A stretch of DNA of 64,000 nucleotides, taken from contig NZ_BCQT01000004.1 in NCBI RefSeq assembly GCF_001552215.1, forward strand, positions 1 to 64,000. The letters run 5' to 3'. This document shows, piece after piece, positions 49,427-58,501 of this stretch. The translations under genes were made by a program, and so were the position numbers. Position 1 is the stretch's first letter. Each line of letters starts with the position of its first letter. Under the pieces are notes generated by a model, which saw only the letters and a program-made list of their open reading frames with translations, was not told where the DNA came from and did not search any database. The DNA comes from Actinomadura macra NBRC 14102. GTDB taxonomy: Bacteria > Actinomycetota > Actinomycetes > Streptosporangiales > Streptosporangiaceae.

Positions 49427-50548
49427 ATGAAGATGCCCCTGACAATGCGCGCACTGGCGCCGGCCGCGGTCTTCGCCGTCGCGTCCGTGGCGATCGCCCC
49501 CGCCTCCCCGGCGTCCCAGACCGCGGTCACGCGGCCGGCGCCGCGGATGGCCGCCAACCCCGCGTTCGACTTCTCCGCCCCCCAGGTCGCGGCGTCCAAC
49601 CTGACCGTCCCCTGGGGACTGGCCTTCCTCCCCGACGGCAGCGCGCTGGTGTCGGAGCGCAACAGCGCCCGCATCCTGAAGGTGACCCCGGGGTCGCAGC
49701 CGACCGAGGTGGCCAAACTCACCGGGGTCCAGCCCGCCGGCGAGGGCGGGCTGCTCGGCATCGCGGTCTCACCGACCTACGCGCAGGACGGCTACGTCTA
49801 CGCCTACTACACCGCCGCCTCCGACAACCGGATCGTCCGCTTCAAGCTGGCGGCCTCACCCCAGCAGGAAGTCGTCTACTCGGGTATTCCCAAGAATTCC
49901 TTCCATAACGGCGGCCGCATCGCCTTCGGCCCCGATGGAATGCTCTACGCCGGCACCGGCGACGCCGGGCAGAAGCCCAACGCCCAGAATGCGAGCAGCC
50001 CGTCCGGGAAGATCCTGAGAATGAAGCCGGACGGATCCCCCGCCCCCGGCAACCCCGACCCGAAGACAGTGATCTACACCCTCGGGCACCGCAACGTGCA
50101 AGGGCTCGCCTGGAGCAGCGCTGGGCAGATGTACGCCGCCGAATTCGGCCAGGACACCTGGGACGAGGCCAACTACATCGTGGCCGGCGGGAACTACGGC
50201 TGGCCGGAGGTCGAAGGCCCCGGCGGCGAGCCGAAGTTCCGCTCCCCCATCGCCACCTGGGCCACCAAGGAGGCGTCGCCCAGCGGCGCCACCGTCGCGG
50301 GCGACACCCTGTACGTCGCCGGGCTGGGCGGCCGGCGGCTGTGGCAGGTCCCGCTGGACGGCAAGGGCGGGACGTCGGGCCGTCCCACGGCGGTGCTGCA
50401 AGGCACCAACGGACGGCTGCGCACGGTCGCGTTCGGCCCGGACGGCTGGCTCTGGGTGACGACGAGCAACCGCGACGGCCGCGGCAGCCCCGGCGCGAGC
50501 GATGACCGCATCCTCCGCTTCCCGCAGGTCAAGCCCGCGGGCGGCTGA
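49427..50548 (+). CDS. Secreted PQQ-type sugar dehydrogenase (glucose/sorbosone dehydrogenase family)
   Basis: A 373-residue protein with an N-terminal signal peptide ending near the Ala-rich stretch at residues 10-32. The mature part is a six-bladed propeller of the soluble aldose dehydrogenase type: VPWGLAFLPDG, EGGLLGIAVSP, HNGGRIAFGPDGMLYAGTGD, GHRNVQGLAWSS and NYGWPEVEG are family hallmarks. It would oxidise sugars outside the cell using PQQ. The ATG at 49427 has GAGGAG 8 bases upstream, better placed than for the ATG at 49421. No relation to the peptide cluster is visible. Confidence 0.88.
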   Translation: MKMPLTMRALAPAAVFAVASVAIAPASPASQTAVTRPAPRMAANPAFDFSAPQVAASNLTVPWGLAFLPDGSALVSERNSARILKVTPGSQPTEVAKLTGVQPAGEGGLLGIAVSPTYAQDGYVYAYYTAASDNRIVRFKLAASPQQEVVYSGIPKNSFHNGGRIAFGPDGMLYAGTGDAGQKPNAQNASSPSGKILRMKPDGSPAPGNPDPKTVIYTLGHRNVQGLAWSSAGQMYAAEFGQDTWDEANYIVAGGNYGWPEVEGPGGEPKFRSPIATWATKEASPSGATVAGDTLYVAGLGGRRLWQVPLDGKGGTSGRPTAVLQGTNGRLRTVAFGPDGWLWVTTSNRDGRGSPGASDDRILRFPQVKPAGG

Positions 50549-50699
50549 GACGTCGCCGAACCCGTCGCACTAGCCGCCGCCCCTCTGCCGGGTTCCTGAG
50601 GGAACGGCGGGCAGGTCTTCGAGCTGAGGTGTTCGGCCGACCGCAAGGTCGGCGGCTCTCACTCGGTGACCTGCCCGTCGTTTCCGTTCCGGACGAACG

Positions 50700-51296
50700 T
50701 CATGCGGGCCCGGAGGTCATGGCCGTGCCGGTCAGGCGGTCCAGAGCGTCCTCGGGATCGGCGGCCACCTGGATGCAGGTCCGCTCGGCGGGAGCGAGGA
50801 ATCCCTCCTCGACGATGTGATCGAGGAACACCAGCAGGGGATCGAAGAAGCCGTTGTGGTTGGCCAGGACCAGCGGCTTGCGGTGGAGCCCGAGCTGGTT
50901 CCAGGTCGCGACCTCCAGCAGTTCGTCCAGCGTGCCGAAGCCGCCGGGCAGGACGGCGAAGCCGGAGGAGAGCCGGTACATGAGGGCTTTGCGGGCGTGC
51001 ATGGAGCGCACGATGAAGATCCTGCCGCGGACGTTGGTGCCGCGTTCCCGCTCGTGCAGGTGGTGCGGAATCACCCCGGTGATCGCGGCGCCGCCCGCGT
51101 CGGCGGCCGCGGCGAGCGCACCCATGATGCCGACACCGCCGGCGCCGTACACGAGCCCGGCCCCGCGACGGGCGAGGACCGCGCCGAAGTCCGCGGCGAA
51201 GTCGGTGTACCGCGAGTCCACCCCCGGGCGGGCACCACAGAACACGCCGATCCGATTGTGCTGGTAGCCGCCTTCCAGCATCATCCCTCCGTCCAT
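50700..51296 (-). CDS. LOG-family (lysine-decarboxylase-like) nucleotide phosphoribohydrolase
   Basis: A 198-residue Rossmann-like protein with the family motif P-G-G-x-G-T-x-x-E (PGGFGTLDELLE), and RKPLVLANHNGFFDPLL. Relatives release free bases from nucleoside monophosphates, as in cytokinin activation. The start could be ATG 51296 or a methionine four or five codons later. It is convergent with the sugar dehydrogenase gene. Confidence 0.88.
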   Translation of the reverse strand: MDGGMMLEGGYQHNRIGVFCGARPGVDSRYTDFAADFGAVLARRGAGLVYGAGGVGIMGALAAAADAGGAAITGVIPHHLHERERGTNVRGRIFIVRSMHARKALMYRLSSGFAVLPGGFGTLDELLEVATWNQLGLHRKPLVLANHNGFFDPLLVFLDHIVEEGFLAPAERTCIQVAADPEDALDRLTGTAMTSGPA

Positions 51297-51585
51297 CGAT
51301 CCGGTCGGAGCCGAGCACTTCCCCTGTGCGGCGTCAGCCCTCGCACATGATCGTCTGCATCAGGAAAATTCGTGGCCGACCCTCAACTATTCGCCGGACG
51401 TCGGCCCATGGATGAGATCGCCGCGAAATCGGTGGCCGGGAGAGCGCGAGACGGGCATCCGCGCGCCGTTACCGGTTGGAATTCACAGAGCGGCCCGCGG
51501 CCGGCGGGTTAGTGTCGCGGTGACGAGGGGGCCGCGGGGCCACGGGGGCCGCGCGACCTCGGGCGGTCCCTCAAGGCGGAGGACG

Positions 51586-52014
51586 ATGAGGATGAGCGCT
51601 GACCTGGACCCGCGGGTCCGGCCATACATCACCGCGGCAGTGCACACCTACGGCGCCGCGGCACTGGACCGGGGGCAGGACGAGGCGGCGGATCCGGCGG
51701 CCGGGGTCGGGCGGCGGCTGCTCCAGCAGATCTTCGGCGTCCGGCGGGAGAAGGACGCGCCGGAGGCGCTGGTCGAACTCGCGGAGAGCCCCGATGACGG
51801 AGATCTCCAGGCGGTCCTACGGGTACAGATCCGCAAGGCGCTGGCCGCCGACACCGAACTCGCCGCGCGGATCCGCGCCATTCTCGACGAGGCGCCCGCG
51901 GGCGGAGCGGCGCCGGGCGGAATGAGCGTGACCGCGAGCGGGGAACGGTCGATCGCGGCGCACACGATCTCCGGTGTCGCCTCCACGGGAGACGGCGCGG
52001 AGATCACCCGATGA
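51586..52014 (+). CDS. Small helical protein with C-terminal amyloid-like motif, partner of STAND protein
   Basis: A 142-residue protein with GGAGG 6 bases before the ATG. The first 105 residues are predicted mostly helical (GVGRRLLQQIFG, LVELAESPDDGDLQAVLRVQIRKALAAD). The last 30 carry SGERSIAAHTISGVASTGD. A very similar segment, SGDRSVAAREISGTVLTGN, opens the next gene's product. Such a shared short motif between a small helical effector and a following NB-ARC protein is the pattern of bacterial amyloid signalling pairs (BASS motifs with Bell-domain effectors). The assignment is inference from motif and context; I cannot confirm the helical domain family. Confidence 0.7.
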   Translation: MRMSADLDPRVRPYITAAVHTYGAAALDRGQDEAADPAAGVGRRLLQQIFGVRREKDAPEALVELAESPDDGDLQAVLRVQIRKALAADTELAARIRAILDEAPAGGAAPGGMSVTASGERSIAAHTISGVASTGDGAEITR

Positions 52015-52217
52015 TCGGGAAATGCTCGTGACGAGGGGTCAACCGGTATCGGCCATCCCGCGACGACCCGGCCCGGCGGCCGACGTGGCGATAGACTTAT
52101 CGGTCATACCAGCGCGGGGTCCGCTCACCCTTTGACGGCACAGTTCTTCTGTCTCGAGCCCGCCCCTGCACATCGGCGCTCGGGATCATCCGGATGACGG
52201 GGACGTGGTGTTTGGCG

Positions 52218-55200
52218 ATGAACGGTCCGACCGCGTCGGGTGATCGCTCGGTCGCCGCACGCGAGATCAGCGGCACGGTACTGACCGGGAACATCAAGAA
52301 CTACTACAACCTCGGCGGCCGGCTGCCGGACGTGCGCGCCGTCCGTCCGCCCAGGGTGTGGAACGTGCGGCAGCGCCCCTCGCACGTCTTCGTCGGACGG
52401 GAAAGCGAGCTGGACAGGCTCGACCAGGTGCTGGACGCGGGCGGCGGGGTCGTCGGGCAGCGCGCGGCCAAGGTCGTCGGGCAAAGCGCAGCCGAGGTCG
52501 TCGGGCAGAGCGTCGCCGGGCTCGGCGGCGTCGGGAAGACCGAGCTGGCGCTGCACTACGCGCACCGCAAGCGCGACCGCTACTCCTCGGTCTGGTGGAT
52601 CACCGCCGACACCGAGCAGAACATCGCCAAGGGGCTCGTCGACATCGCGGGCCGGCTCAACCCGCTGCTGAAGATCACCGATCCGGAGTTCGCGGCGCAG
52701 TGGGCGATGAACTGGCTGCTGGCGCATGGCGGCTGGCTGCTCGTCCTGGACAACGTCGAGGATCCGGACGCCATCGGCGAGTTCCTCAGTACCGACCACG
52801 ACGGCCGTGTCCTGGTGACGACCCGGCGCGACATCGACTGGCGGAAGCGGGGGCTGACCCCGGTCAAGCTGGGAATGCTCGACCCGGAGCGGGCCGCCGA
52901 CATGCTCCTCGAACGCACCGAGCAGGACGACCGGGACGCCGCGCGCCGGGTCGCGGACGTGCTCGGGCGGCTGCCGCTGGCGCTGGAGCAGGCGGCGGCC
53001 TACATCAACCGCAACCACGAGACCATCGCCGACTACGAGGCCAGGCTCGTCGACCGGTTCGGCCGGATCCTGTCCGAGGTCGCCCCGGACGAGGTCCAGG
53101 AACGCGCCATCACCCGCGTATGGAACATCACCCTGGAGGCGTTGCTCGCGGCCGATCCCGGCGCGGTGGACCTCTTGCGCGTGCTGGCGTGGCTGGGGCC
53201 GGACGATGTGCCGCGCGATCTGGTCGAGACCTACGCGTCCGGGGACGAGGTCACCGCGAACCGGATGCTGGCGCTGCTCCAGTCGTACAGCATGATCACG
53301 CTCACCCGGGACACGGTGAGCGTCCACCGGCTCGTGCAGGCGGTGCTGCGGATGACCGACACCGAGACGACGTCGTCGGGGCTGAGTACCTTCGCGGCGG
53401 CGGCGGTCGACCTGCTCGACGCGGCGGCGCCGTCCGACCCGTCGTCGAACATGGCCGACTGGCCCCGCTGGTGGGCCCTGCTGCCGCACGTCCACGCGCT
53501 GGCCGACAACATCGGCGACGACAACACCGACGCGGCGTTCAGCCGGCTGCTGAACCAGGCAGGGCTCTTCAGTTCCGCGCAGGGCCAGCACGACGTCACC
53601 TTGAGGTTCGCCAAGCTGGCGCTCACCGTCGGCGAACGGTTCATGGAGCCGGACGATCTGGGCTTGGCCACCCTGTTCGGCAATCTTGGTGCCGCGTACT
53701 CGGCGATGGGCCGCCCGCGGGACGCCGTCGAGCTGGAGCAGCGGGCACTCGCGATCATCGAGCGGACGGCCGGGCCCGAGGACGTGCGCCTGGTGACAGC
53801 GCTCGGCAACCTCGCGACCACCTACAGCTCGCTCGGCAGGATCACCGAGTCCGTCCCGCTACAGACCCGCGCGTTGAAGATCGCCGAAGCCGCGATGGGC
53901 CCCGAGCACGAATTCGTGGCCCTGCCACTGGCGAACCTCGCCGCCTTCTTCAGCGACCTCGGGCAGACGCACGAGTCCGCGCCGCTCCAGGAGCGGGCCT
54001 TGGCGATCACCGAGACGGTGCACGGCACCGAGCACATCGCGGTGGCCTACCGGGCGGCCGACCTGGCGGCGAGCTACCGCGAGCTCGGACGCGTCGCCGA
54101 CGGGCTGGCCCTGAACCGGCGTGCCCTCGCGATCAGCGAGAAGGCGCTGCGGTCCGATCATCCGGACATCGCCCGCTTCCTCGGCGGCCTCGCGGGCAGC
54201 CACAGCGATCTCGACGAGCTCGACGAGGCGTTGAAGCTGGAGCTCCGGGCGCTGGCGATCACCGAGGAGGCTTTCGACGAGGACCATCCGGAGGTGGCGA
54301 CCGCGCTGGGGAACCTCGCCTCGACCCATCGTGACCTCGGCCGTCCGGGGGATGCGCTGCCGCTGGAGGAGCGGGCGCTGCGGATCGTCGAGGCCGCGCA
54401 CCGCCCCGACCATCCGGACGTGTCGTTCAGGCTGGGCGCGCTCGCGACGACCTACCGGCACCTGGACCTCCCGGAGAAGGCGCTGCAGCTGGACCGGCGG
54501 GCGCTGCTCATCATCGAGCGGGCCTATCCATGGGACCACCGGGATGTGGCGAACCGGCTCGTCGGGCTGGCGAGCAGCCTGATGTCGCTGGAGCAGTACG
54601 AGGAGGCGGCGTCGAAGCTGAAGCGGGCGATCAGCATCGCCGAGCTGACCTACGGCCCGGACCACCTCACCATCGCGATGTGGCTCGGGAACCTCGCGAC
54701 GGCGTACGAGAACCTCGACCGGGTCGAGGAGGCGATGGAGCTGGAGCGCCGGGCGCTGCTGATCACCCAGCTGTCGCACCACCCGAACCATCCCGACGTG
54801 GCGCTGCGGCTGGTGAACCTGGCATGGGCGTACCGGCGGCTGGACCGCCCGGCCGCGGCGCTGCCGCTGTTGCGGCGCGCGCTCACCATCGTGGACCTCG
54901 AACACGGGCCGCGGTCGGTGGAGCTGCTGCCGAAGCTGGAGTCGCTCGCCTCGACCTACGGGGAGGCGGGTGAGCACGGTAAGGCGCTGCCGCTGCAGGA
55001 ACGGGCGCTGTCGATCGCCGAGGCGTCCTATGGCCCCTCCGATCCGCGGGTGGCGGACTGGCTCGGCAGGCTGGGCACCACGTACTTCAGGCTGGCGCGG
55101 TTCGAGGAGGCGGTGGCGCCGGAGAGGCGCGCGCTGGCACTCGTGGACGCCGAGGGGCCCGGCCACCCCGACCTGCTGCTGCGGCTGGAGAACCTCGCCA

Positions 55201-56327
55201 CCACCTACCGCGAACTCCGACGCCACGAGGACGCCGTGCCGCTGGAGGTGCGGGCGCTGGCCCACGTGGAGGCGGAGGGGCTCGACCGGCCCGAGGTCCT
55301 GCTGCGGCTGGAGAACCTGGCCACCACCTACCGCGAACTCGGACGCCACGAGGACGCGGTACCGCTGCGACAGCGGGCGCTCGCCGTCGCCGAGAGCGAG
55401 TTCGGCCGCGGCGACATCCGCGTCGCCGACCGGCTCGGCGCGCTCGCGACCACCTACTTCCGCCTCGGCCGGTACGAGGACGCGGCGCCGCTGGAAAGGC
55501 GCGCGCTGGCACTCGTGGACGCCGAAGGCCCCGGCCACCCCGACCTCCTGCTACGGCTGGAGAACCTCGCCACCACCTACCGCGAACTCGGGCGCTACCA
55601 GGACGCCGTGCCGCTGTTGCAACGGGCGCTCGCCGCCGCCGAGGCCATCCACGGGGACTCCGGCATCGCCCTGGTGTCGCTGCTGGAACAGCTCGGCGGA
55701 ACCTACCGGCAGACCGAGCAGTACGACCTGGCGATCCCGCAGTGGCAGCGGGCACTGGAGATCACCGAGGCCGAGTACGGGCCCGAGCACCTCGACGTCG
55801 CCGGGCAACTCGGCGCGCTCGGCAACAACCACTTCTCAGCGGAGCAGTACGCGGCCGCCGTACCGCTGGAACGCCGCTGCCTGGAACTCACCGAGAAGCT
55901 ACTCGGCCCCGATCACCCCGACGTCATCCTGCGCCTGCAGAATCTCGCGGCGAGCCACTACGCCCTGGAGGAGTACGAAGAGGCGCTGCCGCTGCGGGTG
56001 CGGGCGCTCAAGCTCATCGAAGCCGAGCCCGAGCCCGATGACATGCGGGTGGCCGAGGCGCTGGGCTACATCGGCAACCTGTACTACCAGCTCGACCGGC
56101 CGCAGGACTCGATCCCGCCGGAGACCCGCGCGCTGTCCCTGGCCGAGCGAACGTACGGCCCCCGGGCCAGCGAACTGCTGCCGTGGCTGCGGGATCTGGC
56201 CGCCAGCCACCGCCTGCACGGCCAGCACGAACAAGCGCGCGCGCTCACCGCACGCGCGCTGCGGATCGCCGAGGACCGGCTCCCGCCCGACGACCCGATC
56301 TTGGAGGTTCTGCGCACCGAGCTGTGA
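52218..56327 (+). CDS. NB-ARC STAND (NLR-like) protein with 21 TPR-type repeats
   Basis: A 1369-residue protein. Residues about 7-25 carry SGDRSVAAREISGTVLTGN, matching the preceding gene's C-terminus. A 24-bp unit repeated three times (52449-52520) comes just before the P-loop GLGGVGKTELA (about residue 101-111). Walker B is LLVLDNVED, followed by VLVTTRRD and the GLPL-like GRLPLALEQAAAYI. From about residue 480 there are about 21 units of 42 residues, of kinesin-light-chain TPR type (LENLATTYRELGRHEDAVPL). This is the layout of NLR immune receptors: motif, NTPase switch, sensor repeats. ATG 52194 is an alternative start eight codons upstream. Confidence 0.9.
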   Translation: MNGPTASGDRSVAAREISGTVLTGNIKNYYNLGGRLPDVRAVRPPRVWNVRQRPSHVFVGRESELDRLDQVLDAGGGVVGQRAAKVVGQSAAEVVGQSVAGLGGVGKTELALHYAHRKRDRYSSVWWITADTEQNIAKGLVDIAGRLNPLLKITDPEFAAQWAMNWLLAHGGWLLVLDNVEDPDAIGEFLSTDHDGRVLVTTRRDIDWRKRGLTPVKLGMLDPERAADMLLERTEQDDRDAARRVADVLGRLPLALEQAAAYINRNHETIADYEARLVDRFGRILSEVAPDEVQERAITRVWNITLEALLAADPGAVDLLRVLAWLGPDDVPRDLVETYASGDEVTANRMLALLQSYSMITLTRDTVSVHRLVQAVLRMTDTETTSSGLSTFAAAAVDLLDAAAPSDPSSNMADWPRWWALLPHVHALADNIGDDNTDAAFSRLLNQAGLFSSAQGQHDVTLRFAKLALTVGERFMEPDDLGLATLFGNLGAAYSAMGRPRDAVELEQRALAIIERTAGPEDVRLVTALGNLATTYSSLGRITESVPLQTRALKIAEAAMGPEHEFVALPLANLAAFFSDLGQTHESAPLQERALAITETVHGTEHIAVAYRAADLAASYRELGRVADGLALNRRALAISEKALRSDHPDIARFLGGLAGSHSDLDELDEALKLELRALAITEEAFDEDHPEVATALGNLASTHRDLGRPGDALPLEERALRIVEAAHRPDHPDVSFRLGALATTYRHLDLPEKALQLDRRALLIIERAYPWDHRDVANRLVGLASSLMSLEQYEEAASKLKRAISIAELTYGPDHLTIAMWLGNLATAYENLDRVEEAMELERRALLITQLSHHPNHPDVALRLVNLAWAYRRLDRPAAALPLLRRALTIVDLEHGPRSVELLPKLESLASTYGEAGEHGKALPLQERALSIAEASYGPSDPRVADWLGRLGTTYFRLARFEEAVAPERRALALVDAEGPGHPDLLLRLENLATTYRELRRHEDAVPLEVRALAHVEAEGLDRPEVLLRLENLATTYRELGRHEDAVPLRQRALAVAESEFGRGDIRVADRLGALATTYFRLGRYEDAAPLERRALALVDAEGPGHPDLLLRLENLATTYRELGRYQDAVPLLQRALAAAEAIHGDSGIALVSLLEQLGGTYRQTEQYDLAIPQWQRALEITEAEYGPEHLDVAGQLGALGNNHFSAEQYAAAVPLERRCLELTEKLLGPDHPDVILRLQNLAASHYALEEYEEALPLRVRALKLIEAEPEPDDMRVAEALGYIGNLYYQLDRPQDSIPPETRALSLAERTYGPRASELLPWLRDLAASHRLHGQHEQARALTARALRIAEDRLPPDDPILEVLRTEL
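52449..52520 (+). repeat. Three in-frame 24-bp repeats before the P-loop
   Basis: Units begin at 52449, 52473 and 52497 and each starts GTCGTCGGGCA. They encode VVGQRAAK, VVGQSAAE and VVGQSVAG. The last unit runs straight into LGGVGKTE, so the tract lengthens the linker between the FVGRE region and the nucleotide pocket. Confidence 0.9.
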
Positions 56328-56523
56328 ACGACGCCGTAGACCAAAACAGGTCAGGCATCGCGCCTATGAACGGCACTTATCCCGACTAAAATAGGGGCCG
56401 GGAAGCCCGAGTCGATACAGCCTGAATTTCGGCTGCCTTCTCACGGCATGCCGCGCGACGCCGTACCCGCCACCCGACCCGCCGCCGAACTCCGCCGGGT
56501 CTAGAGGAACATCGGAGGAATAC

Positions 56524-57981
56524 ATGGTCGCCGCGCCTCCTGCCGGTACCTTCTCTCATGTCGCGACCTTGGGAAAACACGGCGGCGAGGCGGCCCGGAA
56601 GCTGGCGACGCTGTGGGACGAACTGATACTCCTCGGCGCGCCCGATGACGCCGAGCGTCTTTCGATCGCCGACGACGCCGCGCGGCGCCGCGATTTCGCA
56701 CTGCTCGATCGATTCGTGGCGCTCGGTGTGACGTTTTACAAGCTTACGGAGATTCAGCACGCCCGGGTGCGGCGAATCGTCGGCTGGCGGAATGCCACCG
56801 CACTGCTCCCTTTGATGATCACATGGATCGCGCTGGCCATCGCCAGTTGGGACTACCACCGGACGGTCAGCGCGCATCCCGATCTGACGACGCAGCCATT
56901 CCTCGTGCTATGGCAGCGCCGATTCGACGGCAGCCCTCTCCCCACGTTCGCCGAAACGGCACTGCTCTCCTTTTTCCTCCTGCTCATCGTGCTCTCCCTC
57001 ACGATCTGGGCCCATCGTCTGGAGAGCAGTGCGGACGGGGCGCTCGCCAGGGTCAACACGCTCGCAGACGACGCGCTGTACTCCCTCGGCCTCGCCGTCG
57101 AGAGCAGCAACGTCAAGGCGCCCGACAACGCCAAGGAATGGGCCGAGGCGGCGCAACGCGTCCTGACGGAGACGCAGGAGATGATCAGACTCGCGGTGCG
57201 CGAGACGGAGCAGCTGGCCAAGGAGAACACCGCCATCTCCAGATCCGCGACCGAGCGGCTTGAAGAGTTGCAGGTCCACGCCAAGAAGCTGCTGGAAGGG
57301 GTCAGCAAGGAGACCGGAGAGGTGCTGTCCGCCCTCCAGATGCAGGGTGAGCAGACCACCACGCGGGTGGGCGCGGAGGCGACGGCCGTCCTGCAGCAAG
57401 CGGGCGAGGCCAATCGGCAGCTCATCGACCAGCAGATGGTGCCGCTGTTCACGGGCTTCAAGGAGGCGCTGGCGGACTACCGCGGGGACCAGGAGGTGTA
57501 CCGGGCCAGCGCCGCCGCCCTGTCCGGCGGTGTCACGGACCTCACCAGCGCCGCCGCCGGGCTGGCCGGCGGCGTCGGCGGCTACACCAAGACCGCCGAG
57601 TCGATCGACGAGCGGCTGAAGGTGATCGGCACCTCGCAGACCGATCTCGTCGGGAAGATCGCCGAGCACTCGGAGGGCCTCACCACCGCGACCGCGCAGC
57701 TGCGCGGCGTCGCCGAGCTGATGACCGGCGACATGAAGGGCGATATGGAGGCGCTCACCAGGAACGTCGCGGACGCCGGGGCGAGCCTGGTCGTCATCCA
57801 ACGCGATCTCGCCGCGACCGGTACGTCCCTCACCGCGGTCACCCACACCATGCAGGCCACCGCGAGCGACCTCGCGAGCGCCGCCGCATCGGTGGCCAGA
57901 GCGGCCACCGAGGTCCGCAGGGCCGTCGGCGTCGCCGGTCCGCGCGGGGGCCGCATCAGGCGCCTGTTCGGGAGGCCGTGA
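56524..57981 (+). CDS. Two-TM coiled-coil membrane protein, MotA/ZorA-like candidate
   Basis: A 485-residue protein with GGAGGA before its ATG. Two hydrophobic segments lie at about residues 91-109 and 145-163, separated by about 35 mostly extracytoplasmic residues. After them comes a long, Ala/Glu/Gln-rich helical tail (about 170-460) with coiled-coil character and a basic C-terminus. The next gene, 1 bp downstream, encodes a one-TM protein with a membrane aspartate. That pair resembles stator units (MotA-MotB, ZorA-ZorB), where the first protein has a long cytoplasmic tail. Only two membrane segments are visible, fewer than in MotA, so the family assignment is tentative. A methyl-accepting-like signalling protein is an alternative. 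Confidence 0.6.
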   Translation: MVAAPPAGTFSHVATLGKHGGEAARKLATLWDELILLGAPDDAERLSIADDAARRRDFALLDRFVALGVTFYKLTEIQHARVRRIVGWRNATALLPLMITWIALAIASWDYHRTVSAHPDLTTQPFLVLWQRRFDGSPLPTFAETALLSFFLLLIVLSLTIWAHRLESSADGALARVNTLADDALYSLGLAVESSNVKAPDNAKEWAEAAQRVLTETQEMIRLAVRETEQLAKENTAISRSATERLEELQVHAKKLLEGVSKETGEVLSALQMQGEQTTTRVGAEATAVLQQAGEANRQLIDQQMVPLFTGFKEALADYRGDQEVYRASAAALSGGVTDLTSAAAGLAGGVGGYTKTAESIDERLKVIGTSQTDLVGKIAEHSEGLTTATAQLRGVAELMTGDMKGDMEALTRNVADAGASLVVIQRDLAATGTSLTAVTHTMQATASDLASAAASVARAATEVRRAVGVAGPRGGRIRRLFGRP

Positions 57982-57982
57982 C

Positions 57983-58501
57983 GTGAACCGCCGCAGGACC
58001 GCGCCGAGCAAGGACCCGGGCAACCTCGTGTTCGGCACCATCGGGTGGCTGTTCGCCGACCTCATGCTCGCGCTGGCGATGGCGTTCCTGGTGGCGACGA
58101 CGGTCGGGCAGGCCGCGCCCGCCAAAGCGAAACCCTCCCCCGGACCCACGCCGTCACCGTCACCGTCGTCCACGTTCCAGAAGGGGCTCGAAAGCCAGCC
58201 GATCAGCATGACCGTCGAGGTGGACTGGCAGGGACTCCTGTCCGGCGACGCGTCCGCCAAGGCCGCGCTCCAGAAGAAGGTGCGGGCGAAGACGTCCCTG
58301 AACGGCCGTCAGGCGGGCCTGGTGCTGTCGTTCGGCGGCGGCCTGGAGCAGGGCACGGAGATCGCCAAGAAGGCGGACTCGGCCCTCCAGGAACTCGGCG
58401 AGCAAGGCTACGTGTTCCACGGGACGGTGTACCGGCCCTACATCAGCTTCGGGGCATCTCCGGGCACGCTGACCCTGGACATCTACCTGCTCAGGCAGTG
58501 A
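57983..58501 (+). CDS. One-TM protein, MotB/ZorB-like candidate
   Basis: A 172-residue protein starting at GTG 57983, one base after the stop of the preceding gene. A single transmembrane segment near residues 17-41 contains an aspartate (GWLFADLMLALAMAFL), as in proton-channel stator proteins. A Pro/Ser-rich linker follows, then a compact C-terminal domain of about 110 residues (AGLVLSFGGGLEQG, DIYLLRQ). The domain position matches the peptidoglycan-binding OmpA-like domain of MotB/ZorB but I do not see the full OmpA motif. The two genes form one transcript. The 3' end overlaps the convergent gene by 11 bp. Confidence 0.6.
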   Translation: MNRRRTAPSKDPGNLVFGTIGWLFADLMLALAMAFLVATTVGQAAPAKAKPSPGPTPSPSPSSTFQKGLESQPISMTVEVDWQGLLSGDASAKAALQKKVRAKTSLNGRQAGLVLSFGGGLEQGTEIAKKADSALQELGEQGYVFHGTVYRPYISFGASPGTLTLDIYLLRQ

